Origin: Desulfomicrobium macestii
Lineage (GTDB): Bacteria; Desulfobacterota; Desulfovibrionia; Desulfovibrionales; Desulfomicrobiaceae
Direction: 5' to 3'
DNA length: 64,000 nt
NCBI RefSeq assembly: GCF_014873765.1
Contig: NZ_JADBGG010000005.1
Span: forward strand, 1-64,000
This document shows, one piece after another, positions 45,952 through 56,019 of this stretch. Position numbers and translations under genes: made by a program. Under the pieces are notes generated by a model. That model saw only the letters and a list, made by a program, of their open reading frames with translations. It had not been told where the DNA came from and ran no database searches. The number at the start of each line of letters is the position of its first letter. Position 1 is the first letter of the stretch.

Positions 45952-47373
45952 CTATTTCCCGATCACGGAAGACTTCGCGCCGATCAGCGTCAATCCACGC
46001 ACCTTGTCCAGGAAGTCGTCCCGACGCACATCGTCCCGCTCCTCGCCGGGGCGCAGGGTCGAAATGACGAGACGACCGACCACGGCACGCCCTTCGCCCC
46101 CTTCCGGCAAAGCGGTGCGCACGCCCCAAAGATTGTGCAGCATGAGCGGTTCGTTCCGGTCGCTTGTGCCGAGGTAGAGCCCGATATGGCCCGGCAGCCA
46201 GATCAGGGAAGCAAACGGCACTCCCTGGGTGCGGATGGCGTGCAGCTTGGCGACAGCGTCCAGTCCCTCCAGGGAAAGGGATTCGCCTCCGTGTTTCGCC
46301 TGCTGCGAGGAATTGCGCGGCAGCCAGATGCCAAAGGGCAGGAACAGGTCGCGCATGGTGGATGAGCAGTCGCGATTCTCGAACATGCCTCCCCAGCCGT
46401 AGAGCTGCCCGGACATGGCGTCGGCCAGATCCGCCACGGAGCGCGAAGTCAGCGGCAGCGGCATGCGCGACGCCTGCAGATAGCCAAGCTCGGCCAGGGC
46501 CACCTTTGCCCGGCCCGTGGCGTCCCGGACAGGGACCTTGACCATGAAACCCTGCCCACCCCGGGAATGCAGGGGAAAAATGGCCCCGATATGGGTCTGT
46601 CCCAGAAACATGTCCTGCCCGATCAGCGAAGTCTCGTCCTTGCGCAGGGCCACCATGGCCCTTGATTCGTATTGCGCGCAAAAATTCTCGTCCGTCAGGG
46701 CCACGTCCTCGCTACGCACCCATCCGTTGGCAAAGGCCGTCTCGACGTAATACCAGGCCCGATCCAAAGAGACATGGGTGATGAAGACAGGCGTGCCCAT
46801 CCACACGGCGGTGTTCTGAAAATAGTCGAAGGGGAAGCCTTCGCCGGGCCGTTTCGGGTCCAGAAAAAACGGCCGGTTCGAGGGCAGCACGCGCATGGAG
46901 GTGTTGCGTACGGTGATGGCCGGAGCGCTCAAGGAGGGATATGTGGGCAGATCCTGCAAGGCCACGACATGCACCCACCTGTCCTGCGGATACGGCTGCA
47001 GATTTTCGGCGTAGCCCTGTTTGGATCCGAGGCCGCGCACGCCCCAGGAAATGTCTTTCGCGGACAATGACGCACGCACCTGCTTCCACGGCGCAAAAAA
47101 ACGCTCCAGGGCCTGGTTGTGCATGGCGACCTGCTCCGCCGGGGCCATGAGCGGCTGATCCGACACCTGCACTGCAAGGCTTGCCCGCTGCGGCACGGCA
47201 AGGACGATTTCCGAAAGCAGTGCCGGACCTTGCGGCGTCTCGTCCGTCTCCACCAGCGCAGGGCCGGAATCGGGCAGGATCTCGGGGCGGGGCTTGCCCG
47301 CGCAGGCGCTCAGGAGCGAGATGAAAACCGCCGTCCAAACCCCGAGAATCAAACCGCGCAAAATTTTCTTCAT
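45952..47373 (-). CDS. NlpC/P60 peptidoglycan endopeptidase lipoprotein with SH3 domains
   Basis: A 473-residue outer-envelope protein. The lipobox LLSAC places the lipidated Cys at residue 24. An N-terminal helical domain and two SH3b-like domains (SMRVLPSNRPFF; QTHIGAIFPL) precede a C-terminal NlpC/P60 domain with the nucleophilic Cys in NRDCSSTMRDLF and His in LPGHIGLYLG. It resembles the gamma-D-glutamyl-L-diamino-acid endopeptidase structurally solved from Desulfovibrio vulgaris. Cleaves stem peptides during recycling or remodelling. Confidence 0.9.
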   Translation of the reverse strand: MKKILRGLILGVWTAVFISLLSACAGKPRPEILPDSGPALVETDETPQGPALLSEIVLAVPQRASLAVQVSDQPLMAPAEQVAMHNQALERFFAPWKQVRASLSAKDISWGVRGLGSKQGYAENLQPYPQDRWVHVVALQDLPTYPSLSAPAITVRNTSMRVLPSNRPFFLDPKRPGEGFPFDYFQNTAVWMGTPVFITHVSLDRAWYYVETAFANGWVRSEDVALTDENFCAQYESRAMVALRKDETSLIGQDMFLGQTHIGAIFPLHSRGGQGFMVKVPVRDATGRAKVALAELGYLQASRMPLPLTSRSVADLADAMSGQLYGWGGMFENRDCSSTMRDLFLPFGIWLPRNSSQQAKHGGESLSLEGLDAVAKLHAIRTQGVPFASLIWLPGHIGLYLGTSDRNEPLMLHNLWGVRTALPEGGEGRAVVGRLVISTLRPGEERDDVRRDDFLDKVRGLTLIGAKSSVIGK

Positions 47374-47455
47374 GTTTCCTGACCCATGCGTTGATGTGCG
47401 AAAATCTGCCCGTCCGGCACAGGCTTGGCCAGTACGCTCCTGTCCCCCGCCGCGC

Positions 47456-48319
47456 TCAATACACCTTGCGCCGGGAAAACCCCTTGCCGATGACGTTGAA
47501 CGTGTTCTCGAAAATGACGAATGCGTCGGGATCGAGAGTGAATATCAATTCCTCAAGTTTTTTTTGCTGCACGTTGTTGACCACGGTCATGACCACCTGC
47601 TTGGGTTGCCCGGTGTACCCGCCACGCCCTTCGAGCAGGGTCACGCCCCGGTTGGCGCTCTTGATGATGGCGTCCGAAATGACCTGCGCATGATCGGAGA
47701 TGATGAACACAAGCTTGCGCTGATTGAACATGCTCAGGACATAATCCATGATCTGGCTGGTCACGAAAACCATGATCAGGGAATAGAGCACCATGTCCGT
47801 CTCCAGCAGCGAGAAGCTGACGGTGAACAGGGCCGCGTTGAATATGAAGCTGACCTGGCCGATGCGGAATCCGAAACGCTGGTGCAAAAGGATGCCGAGA
47901 ATATCGAGCCCGCCGGACGATCCGAGGGAACGCATGCTTATTCCCGATCCCGCGCCGAGCATGGCCCCACCGGCAATGGCCGCGAGCAGATGGTCGTGCA
48001 CGGGAAGGGTGAAGCTGATGATCTCCATCCAGGCCGTGATGGCGCACATGCCGTAGGCCGTGTACAGCACGAATCTGCGGCTGATCATGACCCAGCCGAT
48101 CACTGCGATGGGAATGTTCAGGACGAAGAGCCACAGTCCCGGAGTCAGCGTTTCCGTGAAGTAGTAGATCAAAAGGGCGATGCCCGACACGCCGCCGGTC
48201 ACGAATCCGTGCGGCACGGCCACCGACTTGATGGACATGGCGATAAGAAAGCTGCCCACGGTCAGGAGAAATATGTTCCACGGGATGGAATAGGCGTAGA
48301 GCCGAAGTTTGGAGTTCAT
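47456..48319 (-). CDS. YitT-family membrane protein with DUF2179 domain
   Basis: A 287-residue protein. Five or six membrane helices (LTVGSFLIAMSIKSVAVPHG; GSSGGLDILGILLHQRFG) are followed by a soluble DUF2179 domain of about 80 residues (RGVTLLEGRGGYTGQPKQVV), which relatives use to bind small ligands. Function of the family is not established. Start uncertain: ATG 48319 and ATG 48331 are both possible and neither has a strong ribosome site. Confidence 0.8.
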   Translation of the reverse strand: MNSKLRLYAYSIPWNIFLLTVGSFLIAMSIKSVAVPHGFVTGGVSGIALLIYYFTETLTPGLWLFVLNIPIAVIGWVMISRRFVLYTAYGMCAITAWMEIISFTLPVHDHLLAAIAGGAMLGAGSGISMRSLGSSGGLDILGILLHQRFGFRIGQVSFIFNAALFTVSFSLLETDMVLYSLIMVFVTSQIMDYVLSMFNQRKLVFIISDHAQVISDAIIKSANRGVTLLEGRGGYTGQPKQVVMTVVNNVQQKKLEELIFTLDPDAFVIFENTFNVIGKGFSRRKVY

Positions 48320-48478
48320 GGATGGCAACATGCCGCGTTTAACGAAAATGTCCAGCCTTTTGCCGAGGCAACGCCGTGACAAGCCCGCGTCTCATCCTCG
48401 TGGACGCGCCAACCTCTTCTTGTCCTGTCGCCCTCCCCTGCGCTACGCTGCGGCAAATCCATCGCCGGGAGCACTTCC

Positions 48479-50914
48479 ATGAGCATCAAAGTCGCCACGC
48501 ATATCGATTTCACGGCCATGACCCAGATTTTTGCGCAGGCCGGGCGCAAGGGACGAGACCTCCTCTACGAGCACGAGGTTTACAGCCTGCTGCGCAACCT
48601 CGGCTCCGAGACGCCGCCGCGCAGCCTCCTGCTCCTGGCCGGAACGCGGCCATCGGACGAGGAACTGCTGGCCCTGCCCGGAGACAGGGTCGTGCTCAAG
48701 ATCGTCTCGCCCTACATCGTGCACAAGAGCGACGTCGGAGGCGTGCGCATCATCCCCAAGCATCCGGACAAGATCCGTTCGACCTGGCGGCGCATGATGT
48801 ATGAAGTCGCCGAAAATTATGCCGATCGCATCGAGCGCCGCCCCGCCCATGCTCCGGCGCACTACCAGGGACTGACCGGCGATGCGCTGGTCTCGGCCAT
48901 CTCCCAGGACATTCAGGGCGTGCTCCTGGTGCAGTTCATTCCTCCGGACGCCACCTCTTTCGGCAACGAACTCATTGTCGGCCTGCGCGCCACGCGCGAA
49001 TTCGGCATGGTCCTCACCGCCGGAGTCGGCGGCACGGACACGGAGCTTCTGGCCGACAATTTCCGCAAGAACCGCAGCATCGTCTCGGCCTCCACGGAAC
49101 TCAACGACGGCGAGTCCTTTTTTGAACTCTTCAGGCGCACCGTGGCCTACAAGGTCCTGGCCGGAAAGACGCGCGGCCAGAAGCGCGTGGTCGCCGACGA
49201 ACAGCTCATCGAATGCTTTTCGGCGTTCATCCAGGTCGGTAACTTCTTTTCGCCCACGGCCGTGGACGCCCCCTTCGTCATCGAGGAACTGGAGATCAAC
49301 CCCTTCGCCTTTTCGGACTTCATGATGGTGCCGCTCGATGGAATGTGCCGGTTCTCGCTGCCGCAAAAGACGCTGGCCGCCCCCAGGCCCGTGGAAAAGA
49401 TCCACACCCTGCTGCATCCGGTCCGCATCGGCCTGATCGGGGTGTCCACTTCCCGGCGGAACTTTGGCCGCGTCATCCTGCAGAACGTCCTGGCGCACGG
49501 ATTCCCGGCGGACAGGATAACGGTCGTCCATCCGGCCGCGACGGAAATCGACGGCGTCGCCTGCGTCCGGGAACTGTCCGCCCTTGACGAGCCGGTGGAT
49601 CTCTTCGTGGTGGCCGTGGCGGCCGAAAACCTGCCCGAACTGATCGAGGAGATCATGTACTGCAAAAAGGCCGCATCCGTGTTGCTCATCCCGGGCGGCC
49701 TGGGCGAAACGCAAGACAGCAAGGCCATGGCTGAAAGGATCATGGCCTGGATCGACGACGGTCACAGGCAGGGCGACGGGCCCGTCTTCCTGGGCGGCAA
49801 TTCCATGGGCGTCATTTCCCATCCGGGAAACTACGACACCTGGTTCATTCCCGAGAACAAGCTGCCCAAGGGTCGGGGACAGCACCATCGCAACTCCGCC
49901 TTCATCAGCCAGTCCGGGGCGTTCATGGCCACACGCATGAGCCGGGCCCCGGAACTTGACCCGGCCTATCTGATCTCCATCGGCAACCAGAACGACCTGA
50001 CCCTGGGCGACTTCATGGCCTACTTCAGGAGCCATCCGGACACGGACGTGATCGGCGTCTACTGCGAAGGATTCAATGACCTGGACGGCGTGCACTTCAC
50101 CCGCGCCGTGCGGGAGGCGGTCCTGGCCGGCAAGGAGATCATCTTCTACAAGGCCGGGCGCACGCCCGAGGGCAAGACCGCGACGTCCAGCCACACGGCC
50201 TCCCTGGCGGGAGACTACACGGTCTGCGAATCCTGCCTGACCCAGGCCGGAGCCATGGTGGCCAGATCCTTCAACCAGTTCACGGAACTCTACATGCTGG
50301 CCAAGGGCCTGCATGGCAAGACCATTGCCGGAAACCGCATGGCCGCCGTCTCAACGGCCGGATACGAGGCGGTGGGCATGGCCGACAACATCACGGCCGA
50401 TGACTTCGAGCTGCGCATGGCCGCATTCCGTCCCGCCACAAGACAGCGCATCTCCAAGGCCCTGGCTGCCTGCGGACTCGACAGGCTGGTCGAGGTCAAG
50501 AATCCGCTGGACATGAACCCCGCGGCCACCGACGAACTTTTCACGGAGGTCGTGGAAGCGCTGGCGGCGGACCCGGGTGTGGACCTGGCCGTCGTCGGCA
50601 TGATCCCGCTCACTCCGTCCCTGTCCTCCCTGGACATGGACGCAAGCCAGAACATTGCCGAGCGCATCAGCGCCATAGCGCGGCACAGTCCCAAGCCCAT
50701 CGTGGCAGTGGTCGACGGCGGCGAGATGTACAACCCCTTCGCGGCCATGCTGCGCGAACGGGGCATGCCCGTGTTCAGGGATGCGGACCGGGCCGTGAGG
50801 GCCCTCGGGCTGTATGTTCAGGCCCGGCTTGGAGCGGAAAACCTGCGCTGCAGGAGAGGGGGAAACGTGGAAGAAAAAAAGGCTAGTCCTCTGCGTTCCG
50901 GCGCAGATTCTTGA
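48479..50914 (+). CDS. ADP-forming acyl-CoA synthetase, swapped domain order
   Basis: An 811-residue enzyme of the NDP-forming acyl-CoA synthetase family. Residues about 1-310 are an ATP-grasp domain (VLKIVSPYIVHKSDVGGVRI; FVIEELEINPFAF). A CoA-binding Rossmann domain (RIGLIGVSTSRRNFG), a flavodoxin-like domain (AFISQSGAFMA) and a C-terminal ligase domain follow. The probable phospho-His is in SHTASLAGD. Most single-chain relatives place the CoA-binding part first; here the ATP-grasp part is N-terminal. It may make acetate or another acid plus ATP. The 3' end overlaps the opposing arfB gene by 32 bases. Confidence 0.85.
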   Translation: MSIKVATHIDFTAMTQIFAQAGRKGRDLLYEHEVYSLLRNLGSETPPRSLLLLAGTRPSDEELLALPGDRVVLKIVSPYIVHKSDVGGVRIIPKHPDKIRSTWRRMMYEVAENYADRIERRPAHAPAHYQGLTGDALVSAISQDIQGVLLVQFIPPDATSFGNELIVGLRATREFGMVLTAGVGGTDTELLADNFRKNRSIVSASTELNDGESFFELFRRTVAYKVLAGKTRGQKRVVADEQLIECFSAFIQVGNFFSPTAVDAPFVIEELEINPFAFSDFMMVPLDGMCRFSLPQKTLAAPRPVEKIHTLLHPVRIGLIGVSTSRRNFGRVILQNVLAHGFPADRITVVHPAATEIDGVACVRELSALDEPVDLFVVAVAAENLPELIEEIMYCKKAASVLLIPGGLGETQDSKAMAERIMAWIDDGHRQGDGPVFLGGNSMGVISHPGNYDTWFIPENKLPKGRGQHHRNSAFISQSGAFMATRMSRAPELDPAYLISIGNQNDLTLGDFMAYFRSHPDTDVIGVYCEGFNDLDGVHFTRAVREAVLAGKEIIFYKAGRTPEGKTATSSHTASLAGDYTVCESCLTQAGAMVARSFNQFTELYMLAKGLHGKTIAGNRMAAVSTAGYEAVGMADNITADDFELRMAAFRPATRQRISKALAACGLDRLVEVKNPLDMNPAATDELFTEVVEALAADPGVDLAVVGMIPLTPSLSSLDMDASQNIAERISAIARHSPKPIVAVVDGGEMYNPFAAMLRERGMPVFRDADRAVRALGLYVQARLGAENLRCRRGGNVEEKKASPLRSGADS

Positions 50915-51296
50915 GACGAGACTGTTTGGCCTTGGATGCCAGACGCCTCTCCTTGGAAGCCCGGGTGGGCTTCGTGGCCCGGCGAGGCTTGGGACGCACG
51001 GCGGCCTGGGCCACCAGATGCGCCAGTCGCTCAAGGGCGGCCTTGCGATTGGCCTCCTGGGTGCGATGCGACTCGGCCCGGATGACCAGCTCTCCGTCCA
51101 CGGTGAGCCGCTTTCCGGCCAGCGCCTCAAGACGGGCCATCCCGTCCTCGTCCAGCCCGCGAATCGCGTCCAGGCGAACGCGCAGACGCACTGCCGTCGC
51201 GACCTTGTTCACGTTCTGGCCGCCGGGACCGGAGGAGCGGATGAATTCGAGGCGGATGTCCTCGTCTTCGATATGTACGCGGGGTGTGATTAACAT
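50883..51296 (-). CDS. arfB: Alternative ribosome-rescue factor ArfB (YaeJ-like peptidyl-tRNA hydrolase)
   Basis: A 137-residue RF-1-like protein. The GGQ motif is in RSSGPGGQNVNKVATAV, and a basic C-terminal tail (KERRLASKAKQSRLKNLRR, 19 residues) can enter the ribosomal mRNA channel. It releases peptides on stalled ribosomes lacking a stop codon. The family-typical start MLITPRVHI (ATG 51296) is preferred. Converges with the acyl-CoA synthetase gene, sharing 32 bases. Confidence 0.92.
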   Translation of the reverse strand: MLITPRVHIEDEDIRLEFIRSSGPGGQNVNKVATAVRLRVRLDAIRGLDEDGMARLEALAGKRLTVDGELVIRAESHRTQEANRKAALERLAHLVAQAAVRPKPRRATKPTRASKERRLASKAKQSRLKNLRRNAED

Positions 51297-51331
51297 GGGG
51301 AGTGGATACCGAAAATGTCTTGGTTCCGAAA

Positions 51332-51363
51332 GCGAAAAGGGCAGCCTTGGCCGCCCTTTTCGT
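51332..51363. terminator. Bidirectional-type hairpin downstream of the IscA-like gene
   Basis: Stem GCGAAAAGGGC (51332-51342) with GCCCTTTTCG and following bases (51352-51363), loop about nine bases. AAAA and TTTT inside the stem provide the T-tract on either strand. It lies 22 bases past the IscA-like stop and 36 bases upstream of the arfB start. Confidence 0.7.
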
Positions 51364-51385
51364 GCTTGATGATTTTTCCTTGCGA

Positions 51386-51706
51386 TCAGCCGCAGCTTCC
51401 GCCGCATCCGCAGGAGGAGCACCCGCCTTCGCCCTCGGGGAAGACCATGCTCGATTCCACGGTAAAGCCCACGTTCTGATCAAAGAGAACGGTCATGGGT
51501 TTGGCCTGCTCGAACAGGGCCCCCTCGACCAGAAAGGAATATCCGTCCACGTCGAAGATCTGATCATTGTCTTTCTGCTCGTCCAGGGCCAACCCGAGAC
51601 GGGGTCCGCCGCAGCCGGAAGCCAGGTATATTCGAATGGGTTCCTTGTCCTTGCCGCCAAAATGCTCGTCCAGCTGCGCCTTTGCCGCCGGTTGGAGAGT
51701 AAACAT
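51386..51706 (-). CDS. IscA/HesB-like Fe-S scaffold protein with Cys-rich tail
   Basis: A 106-residue A-type carrier-like protein. The core Cys is in LASGCGGPRLGLALDE, and the C-terminus ends GGCSSCGCGGSCG, which contains the usual CGC element plus extra cysteines. A TTGACA/TAAATT promoter and the ribosome site AGGAGG lie upstream. Probably holds or delivers iron-sulfur clusters; the Cys-rich tail resembles the CC-HesB subgroup of anaerobes as I know it. Confidence 0.85.
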   Translation of the reverse strand: MFTLQPAAKAQLDEHFGGKDKEPIRIYLASGCGGPRLGLALDEQKDNDQIFDVDGYSFLVEGALFEQAKPMTVLFDQNVGFTVESSMVFPEGEGGCSSCGCGGSCG

Positions 51707-51735
51707 AGATGCCTCCTATAGTTTGAATAGGTGAA

Positions 51736-51763
51736 AATTTAATCCCGACAGACGATATGTCAA
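51736..51763 (-). promoter_or_regulatory. Sigma-70 promoter of the IscA-like gene
   Basis: On the minus strand: TTGACA (51758-51763) and TAAATT (51736-51741) with a 16-base spacer, then AGGAGG just before the ATG at 51706. One of the clearest promoters in the window. Confidence 0.7.
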
Positions 51764-51826
51764 CACCTCCGGCAGCGAACTTCCAAAATTTGGCGCGAAT
51801 CCGGCAGGGGTACCGACCGCAGGCAC

Positions 51827-51853
51827 AAAAAAAGCGGACCCGGAGCCCGCTTT
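51827..51853 (-). terminator. Rho-independent terminator of the GAF/PilZ gene
   Basis: On the minus strand: AAAGCGG (51847-51853), a nine-base loop, CCGCTTT (51831-51837), continuing into a T-run. It lies 24 bases after the stop of the GAF-GGDEF-PilZ gene. Confidence 0.8.
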
Positions 51854-51876
51854 CAGCAAATTCAAGATTCAAACGA

Positions 51877-53223
51877 TCAGCGCATCAAATAAAAACCAAG
51901 GTCGCTGTCGTAGCTTTTCTGGTCCGCGAACTGGCATCCGACATACCTATCGTTCATGTATTTGACCCGAGTCACCCGGGTGACTTCCGTATTGCGTGAA
52001 TCATCCAGACGGAAACGGACCTTGATCAGGGCCCCCCGGACCAGGCGATGGGAAAGCAAGGTCGTGAAGCCGACGCCGTTCAGGGAGACATTTTCCAGCA
52101 GAAAATCACCAGTCTCGCCCGTTTCGGGATTTTCGAACTGCCCGGCAAGCTGCACATTCTTGCGGTAATACTGCCTGCGCTCCATGGCCTGCTTTTCCTC
52201 GTTGAGGAGCAGCACAAGATTTGCGGCCACATTGCGGAATTTGCGAAAGCCCCGGGTCGTGGCCCTGCTCGTATCGCAAATCCCGATCAGCGGGGCGACA
52301 TCTTCCTGAACTCCGGACACGACATCAAGAAGCACCGAAAAATAGGGCATCTGCCTGGTGGCGCTTTGCTGGGCGATCTTGGTGTTGATGCGCTGGCTGA
52401 CATCCAGAGCGGCGGGTCTGGCCGTATTGGGCATGATCACCGCGAACTTGTTGGAGGCGATGCGGCACGGCACGTCGACCTTTCGCACCTCCTCGCCCAG
52501 GACCACGGCGAGCGTTTGAATGATCTTGTCCACGCTCGAAGGACCATATTCCTCGTTGAGCCTGCGCAAATTCTCGATCGTGACCATCAACACGCTCGAA
52601 GGGGTTCCATAGCGCTTGCAGACCTCGATCTCGCGCTCCATGTAACGGTCAAAGGTCCGCTTGTTCGGCAGGCCGGTCAGCTGGTCCGTTTCGGCCATGC
52701 GCCTCATGGCCTGAAAATAGTATGCCCGCTCAAGAGCCACGGAGGTAACCTCGGCAATGGCCGCGAAGTCCGCCAGATTCCTCTTGGTAAAGGGCTCTCC
52801 ATGACGGGTGTCGATGAGTTCCAGGACACCGTAAACCATATCGCCACTCTTGAGCGGCACGGCCATCACCGTTGAACAGCCCTTGGTCTTGGCCGTCAGG
52901 AATTGTGTAGTGAAGCGCGGGTCCCGCGCAGTGTCCTCAATCAGCAGGGCATCTCCGGTCTCTGCGACCCATCCGGCCAGGCCCGTGCCCTTCCGCAATT
53001 TCTTTCCGCTGACCAAATCGGTCTTTTCCCCCACAACATGATTGAAAGTCAGGTCCCCGGTGTCCGGATCCACAAGCAAAAACGCCAGGTGCCTGGGAGA
53101 AAAAAAGCTCTCCACGTGGACACAAATTTCTTCAAGTGTTTTTTGAATGCTGGTACGATGCGAAAGTCCCCGGGAAATCCCGAGAAGGACATTTATGCAC
53201 GAAGAAGGGGTAAGCGGCTCCAT
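51877..53223 (-). CDS. GAF, degenerate GGDEF and PilZ domain protein
   Basis: A 448-residue cytoplasmic signalling protein. A GAF domain lies at residues about 20-165, a GGDEF-fold domain at about 175-335 (TDQLTGLPNKRTF), and a PilZ domain at about 347-448. The catalytic GGDEF site reads ASNKF (residues 256-260), so cyclase activity is not expected. The PilZ c-di-GMP motifs look intact: Arg350-x3-Arg354 and Asn378-x-Ser380-x2-Gly383. Likely a c-di-GMP receptor gated by a GAF ligand. Monocistronic, with its own terminator. Confidence 0.88.
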   Translation of the reverse strand: MEPLTPSSCINVLLGISRGLSHRTSIQKTLEEICVHVESFFSPRHLAFLLVDPDTGDLTFNHVVGEKTDLVSGKKLRKGTGLAGWVAETGDALLIEDTARDPRFTTQFLTAKTKGCSTVMAVPLKSGDMVYGVLELIDTRHGEPFTKRNLADFAAIAEVTSVALERAYYFQAMRRMAETDQLTGLPNKRTFDRYMEREIEVCKRYGTPSSVLMVTIENLRRLNEEYGPSSVDKIIQTLAVVLGEEVRKVDVPCRIASNKFAVIMPNTARPAALDVSQRINTKIAQQSATRQMPYFSVLLDVVSGVQEDVAPLIGICDTSRATTRGFRKFRNVAANLVLLLNEEKQAMERRQYYRKNVQLAGQFENPETGETGDFLLENVSLNGVGFTTLLSHRLVRGALIKVRFRLDDSRNTEVTRVTRVKYMNDRYVGCQFADQKSYDSDLGFYLMR

Positions 53224-53298
53224 CTTTGGCTCCTGCTGATGAGCTGAAATACATCTCTATGTACAGGTTTCATTACTTGGAGAAAAAGCAGGAATTTG

Positions 53299-54600
53299 TC
53301 AAATATCTTGTATTTTGCAGATAACCACGCTCATGTCGCGGGTCCTGGCCCACGACTCAAGCGCTGACAACGTCGCCGGGTAGGGATGCCCGATGGCCAC
53401 GGCAAGCCCGGTACGCTTGGCCAGGCTCTCGGCTTTTTTGAGCTGCAGCAGGATTGCATGCTCCTTTGCCGTATTGTCGAGAAAGATATGCCTTCTGTAG
53501 TAGCGCAGACCCAGGGTTTTGCTCACGTCGCGCACGCAACTCTTGGGCGTGGTCAGGCTGTCCACGAAAAATTTCCCCCGTCCTTGCAGATGGGCAAGCA
53601 CTACGGTCATGGCCTTTTTGTCCTGGGTCAGACGCGAACCCATGTGATTGTTGACTCCGTCCACTTCCGGCAGGCGCGCCAGATTGTCGGCCAGAGTCTG
53701 TTCCAGAACGGCCGGGTTCATGTTCACGCGCAAGGTCCCGGGACCGGAATTGGCCGACTTGGGATAGCCCTCCGGCTCGCAGGGAAGATGCAACAGCAGC
53801 TCAAGATTTTTCTGCCTGGCCAGGTCGGACACCTGACGAGCCTTGGTGTTGTGCGGCAGCACCGAAAAGCTGACCGCGAAAGGCAGATCGGCCAGCCGCT
53901 TGGCCACGGCCATGCTCTCGCCCAGATCGTCGATGATGATGACGAGCCGTGGGGCCCTCACGGTCGGAACCTCGGGCTCCGGCTCGGGAACCAGGGACAG
54001 GGGCAGAAAGATGTGATGAGTCGGCTCGCCAAGGATGGAAATCTCAAGATCGCGAGGGTTGCTGTCCACGGTCTTCAGGCCAAAATCCGGCCCGAGTTGA
54101 TCCAGGTTCTTCTTGAGTTCGGCCAGAAAGGGAAAAACTTCGTGCCCCAGATTGATGGTCAGGTTCTGATAATAGAACTCCTGACCGCCATGACGCCGTA
54201 CCTCCACGGTCCTGTGGCGCATGAGGCTCTCGGATTCGCCCTGGGCGGCAAGGCCCATCAGTATGGCCAGATCGACACTGCGGACCTTGGCGTCAAAATC
54301 GTCGATCTGGGCCTCGTATGCCAGCGGCTGGTTCTTTCGAACCGAAGCGTCCCTGGCGGAAACCTGGCTGGGCCGGGCTTCCTTGCGGCTTTGCGGGGCA
54401 GGCTCTTCAAACGACTTGTGTGCGACCGGCGGCTGAACTTTCCCGGACTTGCTCGGAGCGTTTCTGAGCGGCAGATGCATGGCCACGAAAAGGGTCAGAC
54501 CGGTCAGGAGGACGACGCAAATCCAGAGCAGTGATTTGAACAGCGAAAAGCCGGACGCCTTGGCCGCTGGCTTCTTCTTTTTTCGTTTTTTTGGGGGCAT
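53299..54600 (-). CDS. Divergent polysaccharide deacetylase (DUF610, YibQ-like)
   Basis: A 433-residue inner-membrane or periplasmic protein. A lysine-rich N-terminus and membrane anchor (LLWICVVLLTGLTLFVAMHL) are followed by a low-complexity linker, then a deacetylase-fold domain: LVIIIDDLGES, LELLLHLPCEPEGYP and GVNNHMGSRLTQD, ending VAIGHPYPATLSALESW. Family members lie next to envC, as here two genes downstream of it. Substrate unproven; role in the envelope likely. Confidence 0.87.
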   Translation of the reverse strand: MPPKKRKKKKPAAKASGFSLFKSLLWICVVLLTGLTLFVAMHLPLRNAPSKSGKVQPPVAHKSFEEPAPQSRKEARPSQVSARDASVRKNQPLAYEAQIDDFDAKVRSVDLAILMGLAAQGESESLMRHRTVEVRRHGGQEFYYQNLTINLGHEVFPFLAELKKNLDQLGPDFGLKTVDSNPRDLEISILGEPTHHIFLPLSLVPEPEPEVPTVRAPRLVIIIDDLGESMAVAKRLADLPFAVSFSVLPHNTKARQVSDLARQKNLELLLHLPCEPEGYPKSANSGPGTLRVNMNPAVLEQTLADNLARLPEVDGVNNHMGSRLTQDKKAMTVVLAHLQGRGKFFVDSLTTPKSCVRDVSKTLGLRYYRRHIFLDNTAKEHAILLQLKKAESLAKRTGLAVAIGHPYPATLSALESWARTRDMSVVICKIQDI

Positions 54601-54652
54601 GGAGGTGGAAAGAACGCGGGACGACAGGAGCCGTCCCGCGTTGCGATGAGAA

Positions 54653-55924
<1,272 letters not shown>

Positions 55925-56019
55925 GATATCCTCCCTGAGGGAATGGCGAGAAATTGTTGGAATCACTTGAAAGCGGATACCGTGGTGCAGTCCAGTCCGA
56001 AAAAATGCGAACCCACTTT

